Shown in pieces: positions 31,368-36,787 of a stretch of 36,787 bases of DNA. Every line of letters begins with the position of its first letter. Positions within the stretch are counted from its first letter, which is position 1. A model generated the notes under the pieces. That model was not told the origin of the DNA, made no database searches, and saw only the letters and a list, made by a program, of their open reading frames with translations. Position numbers and translations under genes: made by a program. Origin of the DNA: RGIG4608 sp045643885 (GTDB lineage Bacteria > Bacillota > Clostridia > Oscillospirales > CAG-272); contig JAZRFY010000006.1 in NCBI GenBank assembly GCA_045643885.1, positions 1-36,787 on the forward strand, in the 5' to 3' direction.

Positions 31368-32029
31368 ACTTTTTTAATAATATTTTTACTAACGGAACTA
31401 CATTGACAACATATCTCATCAGTGCAATTTTTGCACTTGCTTGCGGTGCAGTTGTAGCATTTTCAAGCTCCTTTAAGGCAAGAGTTTCCAAAAGCTTTTT
31501 TGCAAGCCTTATCATCTTGCCCTTCGCTGTTCATACAGTTATTCTTATGGTTAACGGCAACATCGGCGCGGGAATTGCAGTAGCGGGTGCTTTTTCGCTT
31601 ATCAGATTCCGTTCCGTTCCTGCAAAGGCTAAGGACATTATTTCTCTCTTCGTGGCAATGGCGTCAGGTCTTGCTTGCGCGGCAGGTTACGTTGGAATCG
31701 CGTGTGTTTTCACATTTATCGCGTGTGGACTTATAGTGCTTTTGTCAAGCATCAATATGAGAAGTGACAGAGAGCAGGAGCTTCGTATAACTCTTCCCGA
31801 AAACCTTAATTTCATAGGTGCATTTGACGACCTTTTCGAGAAGTACACAAACAAAGCAAGTCTTGTGTCCGTCAAGAGCGCTAATATGGGCAGCCTCTAC
31901 AAGCTTACATATAGAATCGAGTTGAAGGATGAAAGCAAGATGCGTGAGTTTATTGACGATCTTCGTATAAGAAACGGCAATCTTGAAATTGCAATCTTCA
32001 GACTCGAGGAAACTTCGGAGGAATTGTAA
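31364..32029 (+). CDS. DUF4956 family membrane protein
   Basis: A 221-residue protein with about four membrane helices in the first 130 residues and a soluble C-terminal domain (about 140-221). GAFSLIRFRSVPAKAKDI is the family signature of DUF4956. The start overlaps the VTC gene (ATGA) and the stop overlaps the next ATG by one base, so the three are translationally coupled. DUF4956 proteins are regularly paired with VTC-domain proteins, where the membrane partner may place the polymer or its substrate; the mechanism is not known. The soluble part ends IFRLEETSEEL and resembles an ACT-like sensor, an inference only. Confidence 0.85.
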   Translation: MNFFNNIFTNGTTLTTYLISAIFALACGAVVAFSSSFKARVSKSFFASLIILPFAVHTVILMVNGNIGAGIAVAGAFSLIRFRSVPAKAKDIISLFVAMASGLACAAGYVGIACVFTFIACGLIVLLSSINMRSDREQELRITLPENLNFIGAFDDLFEKYTNKASLVSVKSANMGSLYKLTYRIELKDESKMREFIDDLRIRNGNLEIAIFRLEETSEEL

Positions 32030-33792
32030 TGATCAAGAAAAACAGCATGCTTCGACTTTTTGCTTTGACGTGCTTGCTTGCGATGGTATTTTCAGTGACA
32101 TCTTGTGATCAGAGACTTGACGGTGGCTCACAAACTGGCAACAATGGTAATACTACCATCGATAGCATTGACATATCCGAGATCGCATCATCCATTGATG
32201 CTTCCTTCAACGAAAAGGATCTCGATTTCAGTTATAACGAGGCAACTGCTACAAAAATCGAATTCTCGGGTAGCACAGCATCAATCAACGGCTCCGGAGC
32301 AAGAGCAAACGGCTCGAGCGTTACCATATCGGGAAATGGTGTTTTTGTGGTTTCGGGCAGCACACAAAACGGCTCCGTAACAGTGACTGCCGATGCATCC
32401 AGCAAGGTTCAAATCGTTCTTGACGGAGCATCTATCACTAATGAAAACGGCCCTGTAATTCACATAAAGAGTGCCAAAAAGGTTGTTTTGACTCTTGCCA
32501 AGGGTACAAGCAACACACTTGCTGACGGTCAAAGCTATAGCATAACTGATGCCGGTGCAAACGTTGATGGCGCTATCTTTTCAAAGGCAGATCTCGTTCT
32601 TAACGGAGAGGGAAGCCTCACACTTGTGGGAAACAATGCTCACGGTATAGTTTCAAAGGATAAATTGACTATTACCGGTGGTAACTACGATATCACGTCA
32701 ACAGGCGTTGGTATCTGTGGTAAGGACTGTCTTAAGATAACCTCTGCAGATATCAGGATTAACTCCGGCAAGGACGGAATCAAGTCCGATAATGAGCTTG
32801 AAGCAGGAAGGGGATTTGTTTATATCAAGGACGGAAAGCTTTCTATCACATCTAATAACGATGCGATTCAAGCATTTACCGTAGCATATATCGAGGGTGG
32901 AGAATTCACTCTTAAAACCAAGTCAACCTTATCAACCGATTCATCCAAGGCAATCAAGGCAGGGGGTGCAATTGCAATAAGCGGTGGCACGTTCAGCATT
33001 GATTCACAGGATGACGCCATCCATTCCGACGGCAACGTTGCTGTTGCAGGTGGTACACTTGTTCTTTCAAGTGCCGATGACGGAATCCATGCCGATGACA
33101 CACTTTGCATTTTGGGTGGCAATATTTCCATCAACAAAAGTTATGAGGGAATCGAGGCAACTGATATATTGATTGAAGATGGCTATATCGAAATCAACTC
33201 AACCGATGACGGAATGAATGCCGCAGGTGGCAACGATGCCAACGAGGGAGTTTCAGGTAGACCCGGAATGGACTTCTTCGATTCGGGAGTTGGTAGCATC
33301 GTAATCAGTGGTGGATATCTTATTATGCACAACGAGGGTGACGGAATCGACGCTAACGGCACTGTTGAAATAAGTGGAGGTATCGTTCTTGTTGACGGAC
33401 CTCAGGCAAGCATGAACGGTTCGTTTGACTATGGAAAGTCTGCAAAAATTACCGGTGGTATCGTCATTACGCTTGGCACAAGTAGTATGGCGCAAAATTT
33501 CACTGAGGCAACACAGGGTTCTATCCTTGTAAGCAGTAGTGGTTATTTTACTGCAGGTACTACTCTTTGTCTTTGCGATGATAAGGGCAACGTTATTCTT
33601 GCATTTACGTCAAGCAAGGCATTTAGTGGGGCGCTTTTCTCAGCTCCCGAAATTGAAAAGGGAGGCACATATACCTTCTACATCAATGCAACCGTTGAAG
33701 GTCTTGATGAAAACGGCTTTGCTCACAACACCACAAAGACGGGCGGAGAAAGCTGTGGCACTGTAACTGTTACCGACTACATTTGTGGTTAA
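32029..33792 (+). CDS. Carbohydrate-binding DUF4353 lipoprotein, possibly truncated
   Basis: A 587-residue surface lipoprotein. The signal peptide ends in the lipobox VTSC with Cys26. Most of the rest is a repeating right-handed beta-helix of the DUF4353/carbohydrate-binding type, recognisable by the recurring phrases GG(T/N)F(S/T)I, SxDDGIHAD, GDGIDANGTVEISGG and ASMNGSFDYG. The stop TAA (33790-33792) is followed in the same frame by fifteen more codons, GSGMPGGMPGGGRPR, then TAA at 33838-33840. Such Gly/Met/Pro tails are usual at the end of this family, so the earlier stop may be a recent nonsense change or a sequencing error. The three-gene set suggests a cell-surface role tied to the VTC protein. 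Confidence 0.88.
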   Translation: MIKKNSMLRLFALTCLLAMVFSVTSCDQRLDGGSQTGNNGNTTIDSIDISEIASSIDASFNEKDLDFSYNEATATKIEFSGSTASINGSGARANGSSVTISGNGVFVVSGSTQNGSVTVTADASSKVQIVLDGASITNENGPVIHIKSAKKVVLTLAKGTSNTLADGQSYSITDAGANVDGAIFSKADLVLNGEGSLTLVGNNAHGIVSKDKLTITGGNYDITSTGVGICGKDCLKITSADIRINSGKDGIKSDNELEAGRGFVYIKDGKLSITSNNDAIQAFTVAYIEGGEFTLKTKSTLSTDSSKAIKAGGAIAISGGTFSIDSQDDAIHSDGNVAVAGGTLVLSSADDGIHADDTLCILGGNISINKSYEGIEATDILIEDGYIEINSTDDGMNAAGGNDANEGVSGRPGMDFFDSGVGSIVISGGYLIMHNEGDGIDANGTVEISGGIVLVDGPQASMNGSFDYGKSAKITGGIVITLGTSSMAQNFTEATQGSILVSSSGYFTAGTTLCLCDDKGNVILAFTSSKAFSGALFSAPEIEKGGTYTFYINATVEGLDENGFAHNTTKTGGESCGTVTVTDYICG

Positions 33793-33846
33793 GGCTCGGG
33801 AATGCCCGGTGGAATGCCCGGCGGTGGTAGACCGAGATAAAAATAA

Positions 33847-33878
33847 AAATCGATAGCTGAGGAATCAGCTATCGATTT
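33847..33878. terminator. Bidirectional terminator after the DUF4353 gene
   Basis: 14-bp perfect arms AAATCGATAGCTGA (33847-33860) and complement (33865-33878), loop GGAA, A/T tails on both sides. Confidence 0.88.
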
Positions 33879-33880
33879 AA

Positions 33881-34129
33881 TTATATTTCCTTTATTTCTT
33901 CTCCGTCAACGTTAAGTGTGGCAACCTTGCCCCTGCCGATGGATATAACGGCTCTTTCACCACCCAAGCGGAACATTTCCTGACTTGCGCCAAAGAGCTT
34001 TGCAGAGTGAAGGGGATATGATTTGCCGTCTATCTTTATTTTAGCACTTGAAAAGAGGGTGCGAGGGGTGTATTCAACGTTGTGCACCTCGTTTTCGATA
34101 ACGATGGACCATTTTTGAATTCTTGGCAT
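33881..34129 (-). CDS. Small conserved protein, possibly FAIM-like beta fold
   Basis: An 82-residue soluble protein without signal or helices. Alternating hydrophobic strands (WSIVIENEVHNVEY, AKIKIDGKSYPL, REMFRLGG-like QEMFRLGGERAVISIG, ATLNVDGEEI) suggest a small beta sandwich. The opening W-x-I-x-x-x-x-x-x-H-x-V-x-Y and the DGKSY-...-LFG-...-E-x-F order recall FAIM1 domains, but the match is loose. It has a CAAAGGAG site and is alone on its strand. Its function is unknown. Confidence 0.7.
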   Translation of the reverse strand: MPRIQKWSIVIENEVHNVEYTPRTLFSSAKIKIDGKSYPLHSAKLFGASQEMFRLGGERAVISIGRGKVATLNVDGEEIKEI

Positions 34130-34279
34130 ATATTAACTCCTTTGTGAGATTACTTTTCTAAGAATATTTTACCATATTGGATAAATAAAGTCAACATATA
34201 AAAAATTTACAAATTATAACTATATTTTTATCGATTATAGTTGTATTATTATGTATAGATCTATTTAGGAGGGAAGAGC

Positions 34280-35149
34280 ATGTTCGGTTACGTTTTAGTT
34301 GATAGGCCATCTCTTCGCATCCGTGAATACGATTACTACAAAGCTGCATACTGTGGGCTTTGCCACGCGATGGGCAAATGCACAGGATGTATATCAAGGC
34401 TTACGTTAAGCTATGATATGACCTTTTTTGCTTTGCTTCGCGAAATGCTTGCGGATTCCAAAGCGGAGATAGTAAAAAAGAGATGTGTTCGCCATCCTGT
34501 AAAGAGTGTTGACACTTTGAAAATTGATGCCGAGCTTGAATATTCTGCCTATGTTGGAGGAATATTGACCTGTGGCAAGATAGCAGACAATATAAATGAT
34601 GAAAAGAACATAAAAAAACTACTTGCCGGTTTTCTTTCTGTGTTTTTCTCAGGTATGGAGAAAAAATCCAAAAGGAAATTACCCGAGCTTGACTCGGATA
34701 TCAAGGAGATGCTTTCTGCTCTTTCCACTCTTGAAGGGGATAGGGTAGCATCCATCGATGCCCCTGCCGACATTTTTGGAAAAATCATGGCAAGAGCGCT
34801 TTCGCATGGCTTTGAGGAAGAAAAAAAGATAATAGCAGAGAGTATCGGTAAAAGGATCGGCAGATGGATATACATAGTGGATGCCCTTGACGACTACTCT
34901 GACGATAGAAAAAGCGGAAGCTATAATCCCTTCGTTATACTTTATGACGGTAAGGATTTTACGGATGACGACCTTGTTTCGATATCCATGATGCTTGAGG
35001 CAGAGCTTGCCTTGGCACTTTCGGCAATCGATTTGCTTGATAACGATTGTGATAAAACAAGAAGTGAGATAATCAAAAATATACTTTGCCTTGGTATGCC
35101 TGCAAGCGTTAAACGAATTTGCAAGAAAAAGACCGATGGTAAAAAATAA
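34280..35149 (+). CDS. DUF5685 family protein
   Basis: A 289-residue protein of the DUF5685 type, found in Clostridia. The N-terminus has FGYV then YYKAAYCGLCHAMGKCTGC with two CxxC pairs (Cys25/28 and Cys34/37), a likely metal or redox site. The rest is mostly helical and contains WIYIVDALDDYSDDRKSGSYNP, a conserved acidic block. No membrane helices or signal are seen. ATG 34280 follows AGGAGGG. The J-domain gene starts 15 bases after its stop, which suggests a functional link between this protein and a chaperone. The biochemical role is not known. I could not define a promoter with confidence in 34130-34279. Confidence 0.85.
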   Translation: MFGYVLVDRPSLRIREYDYYKAAYCGLCHAMGKCTGCISRLTLSYDMTFFALLREMLADSKAEIVKKRCVRHPVKSVDTLKIDAELEYSAYVGGILTCGKIADNINDEKNIKKLLAGFLSVFFSGMEKKSKRKLPELDSDIKEMLSALSTLEGDRVASIDAPADIFGKIMARALSHGFEEEKKIIAESIGKRIGRWIYIVDALDDYSDDRKSGSYNPFVILYDGKDFTDDDLVSISMMLEAELALALSAIDLLDNDCDKTRSEIIKNILCLGMPASVKRICKKKTDGKK

Positions 35150-35164
35150 ATCAGGAGAAGAACG

Positions 35165-35815
35165 ATGAAAGATCCATATCAGGTGCTCGGAGTTTCCCAG
35201 AGCGCAACTGACGAAGAAATAAAGGACGCATATCGCGCCCTTGTTAAGAAATATCATCCCGATAAGTTTGCAGATAGTGACCTTGCAGAGCTTGCAAACG
35301 AAAAGATGAAGGAAGTTAACGCCGCATACGATGAGATTCAAAAGATGAGAAGTGGATCATCTTCATCGGGTAATGCATACGGTGGTGGCCATCAGTATAG
35401 AAATTCATACAGCAGCGCAGGCTTTAATCCCGGCAGCTCATCAAATAGTGAGTATTACACAAGGATCCGTCAGCTCATCAATACGGGCAACGTGTTTGAG
35501 GCAGAGCAGATGCTTCTTTCCACCCCTACTGCAAATAGAAATGCTGAGTGGTATTATCTCTATGCATGTGTTATGGTAAAGAAGGGATACTATGCCGATG
35601 CTCAAAGATATTTTGATATGGCATGTAGCATGGAGCCTAGCAACTATGAATACCAGAATGCAAGAGATGCCTTTAGAGCAAGAAGTCAGCAAAACGGTGC
35701 TTACAGAACCTATCAAACGTCCTCAGGATGCTGCGATATGGACTGTTGCACGTCCCTTATTTGTGCAGACTGTTGTTGCGAATGTATGGGTGGCGACCTT
35801 ATTAGGTGCTGTTAA
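35165..35815 (+). CDS. J-domain protein with cysteine-rich tail
   Basis: A 216-residue protein. An N-terminal J domain (residues 1-65) has the HPD motif at 31-33 and the start MKDPYQVLGVSQSATDEEIK. A Ser/Gly/Tyr-rich linker (about 68-100) leads to a TPR-like stretch (EAEQMLLSTPTANRNAEWYYLYACVMVKKG...AQRYFDMACSMEPSN, residues ~103-160, described in parts). The last ~30 residues are unusual: eleven Cys in short clusters (GCCDMDCC, CADCCCEC, IRCC). This could bind metal or form a membrane-associated knot. It likely recruits DnaK to a partner, perhaps the DUF5685 protein encoded just upstream. The AGGAGAAG site supports the start. Confidence 0.92.
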   Translation: MKDPYQVLGVSQSATDEEIKDAYRALVKKYHPDKFADSDLAELANEKMKEVNAAYDEIQKMRSGSSSSGNAYGGGHQYRNSYSSAGFNPGSSSNSEYYTRIRQLINTGNVFEAEQMLLSTPTANRNAEWYYLYACVMVKKGYYADAQRYFDMACSMEPSNYEYQNARDAFRARSQQNGAYRTYQTSSGCCDMDCCTSLICADCCCECMGGDLIRCC

Positions 35816-35826
35816 GGAGCTTTATC

Positions 35827-36390
35827 ATGGCAAAAAGAAAATCAAGCTTTGATAAAAGAATAGTTATTTGTGGAGTGCTTGTTGCTCTCTCAGTAATAAT
35901 AATGTATCTTGGCTCGGCTATAGAGGTGCTTGACCTTACTATGAGTGCGATCGTATCGCTTCTTGTGGTGGTGATCGTTATTGAGATGGGCTATAGCTAT
36001 GCTTGGCTTGCTTATTTTGCAACGTCGATTTTGGCACTTTTGCTTCTTTACCAAAAGTCACCTGCGATATTCTATTTCTGTTTTATGGGTTATTATCCCA
36101 TTTTGAAATCCTATGTAGAGAGAATTGGCTCGGGTGTTTTGAGATGGATAATCAAGCTCGTCATAGGCAATGCCGCGATAGCATTCATGGTGGCAACGGT
36201 TCTTGCATTTATCAACTGGGGATTTGTGAAGATTGAGGATTATTCCGACTTTACCGGTGGAATGCTCATCGTTACCTATGCTCTTGGACTTGCCGCGTTT
36301 ATTATGTACGACGTCGCACTTACCAAGCTCATAACTCTCTATTTCAGAATGATTCGCGATAGACTCAAGATATATAAATTAATGAAATAA
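35827..36390 (+). CDS. Multi-pass membrane protein, unknown function
   Basis: A 187-residue protein with about five or six membrane helices and a basic N- and C-terminus. The first helices (CGVLVALSVIIMYLG, MSAIVSLLVVVIVIEMGY, and AWLAYFATSILALLLLY) resemble the membrane core of DUF2232 or ECF-transporter S-component-like proteins, without a firm match. ATG 35827 follows AAGGAGC; the frame opens 21 bases earlier but lacks a site there. It is the last gene of the DUF5685/J-domain operon, 11 bases after the J-protein stop, before a bidirectional terminator. Confidence 0.75.
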   Translation: MAKRKSSFDKRIVICGVLVALSVIIMYLGSAIEVLDLTMSAIVSLLVVVIVIEMGYSYAWLAYFATSILALLLLYQKSPAIFYFCFMGYYPILKSYVERIGSGVLRWIIKLVIGNAAIAFMVATVLAFINWGFVKIEDYSDFTGGMLIVTYALGLAAFIMYDVALTKLITLYFRMIRDRLKIYKLMK

Positions 36391-36392
36391 TA

Positions 36393-36421
36393 AAAAGCCA
36401 TTGGGATTTCCAATGGCTTTT
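36393..36421. terminator. Bidirectional terminator between the membrane-protein gene and gap
   Basis: 12-bp arms AAAAGCCATTGG (36393-36404) and complement (36410-36421), loop GATTT. It serves both convergent genes. Confidence 0.88.
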
Positions 36422-36439
36422 ATGTTTATTAGCTGTAAA

Positions 36440-36787
36440 TTAAGCGAGTTCAGCGAAGTACTTGATTGTACGAACCATCTGGCTTGTGTAGCTGTTCTCG
36501 TTATCGTACCAAGAAACAACCTGTACCTGGTATGTGTCCTCGTCGATCTTAGCAACCATTGTCTGTGTTGCATCGAAGAGAGAACCGTATCTCATACCGA
36601 TAACGTCAGAGGAAACGATTTCGTCTGTGTTGTAACCGAAGGACTCGTTAGCAGCAGCCTTCATAGCAGCGTTGATGCCTTCCTTTGTTACGTTCTGACC
36701 CTTAACAACTGCAACAAGGATTGTTGTAGAACCTGTGCATGTGGGAACTCTCTGTGCAGAACCGATGAGCTTACCGTTGAGCTCAGG
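36440..36787 (-). CDS. gap: Glyceraldehyde-3-phosphate dehydrogenase, C-terminal part (5' end beyond window)
   Basis: The last 115 residues of type I GAPDH are present, starting PELNGKLIGSAQRVPT and running through GINAAMKAAANESF, SSDVIGMRYGSLFDA and VVSWYDNENSYTSQMVRTIKYF to the stop. The conserved Arg of RVPT and the WYDNE block are intact. After RVPT the sequence reads CTGSTTILVAVVKG, a variant of the S-loop neighbour seen in some anaerobes instead of the usual NVSVVDLT. The catalytic Cys and NAD domain lie outside the window. The gene serves glycolysis, like fba elsewhere in this window. Confidence 0.95.
   Translation of the reverse strand, partial: PELNGKLIGSAQRVPTCTGSTTILVAVVKGQNVTKEGINAAMKAAANESFGYNTDEIVSSDVIGMRYGSLFDATQTMVAKIDEDTYQVQVVSWYDNENSYTSQMVRTIKYFAELA

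Noticed and set aside
34679..35341. Minus-strand open frame of 220 codons
   Set aside because: It spans the junction of the DUF5685 and J-domain genes antisense, with no supporting start signals.

Overview
The window looks like a chromosome segment from a low-to-mid GC member of the Clostridia (Bacillota), probably a gut-type lineage. The evidence is a T-box leader ahead of cysE/cysS, RNase Y, an OmpR/HisKA two-component pair, near-consensus sigma-A promoters with 17-bp spacers, strong AGGAGG-type ribosome sites, tRNAs with encoded CCA, and gene sets common in Clostridia (VTC/DUF4956/DUF4353, DUF5685/J-protein, MBOAT/DHHW/DUF4358). The species cannot be fixed from the sequence alone. The ends are cut: a gap gene runs off the right edge, and a mobile element probably continues beyond the left edge.

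Region by region. (1) 1-3449 looks like one end of an integrative mobile element: a cluster of inverted repeats with a possible 13-codon leader, a DUF2958 protein, a tyrosine recombinase and a large serine recombinase. The last ~55 codons of the serine recombinase run through a terminator hairpin and into the promoter of the next operon, so the element end is probably near 3280-3430. (2) 3469-5821: ABC ATPase, ABC permease, LytTR regulator and DUF3021 membrane protein. (3) 10396 down to 5965 (minus): ECF sigma factor, anti-sigma-like membrane protein, DUF4358-like protein, MBOAT acyltransferase and DHHW protein, perhaps one autoregulated envelope-modification operon. (4) 10729-15401: aspS, then a cysteine-type T-box controlling cysE and probably cysS, then a GtrA-like protein. 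(5) 19070 down to 15440 (minus): an MgtC-like protein and the trkA-trkH potassium uptake operon. (6) 19317-20750: an unrecognised secreted or membrane protein with an acidic linker; tRNA-Thr and tRNA-Tyr (minus), tRNA-Ser (plus), and a structured non-coding segment. (7) 20857-26590: an AAA/CYTH fusion protein resembling TTD14, an SDR oxidoreductase, a copper P-type ATPase with an internal CopZ-like start, a small gene remnant, and class II fructose-bisphosphate aldolase. (8) 26847-33792: rny, a histidine kinase/response regulator pair divergent from the VTC/DUF4956/DUF4353 operon. (9) 33881-36787: a small conserved protein, the DUF5685/J-protein/membrane-protein operon, and the 3' part of gap.

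Themes. Convergent gene pairs are repeatedly separated by a single A/T-flanked bidirectional terminator. Several genes are best started at TTG codons with good ribosome sites. The observations that most deserve a second look are the hairpin cluster at the left edge, the recombinase tail, the internal copZ start in copA, the in-frame stop before a Gly/Met/Pro tail in the DUF4353 lipoprotein, the ECF-controlled MBOAT operon, and 11-bp-phased repeats between the two-component genes and the VTC operon. No CRISPR array and no clearly new multi-gene defence system was seen.
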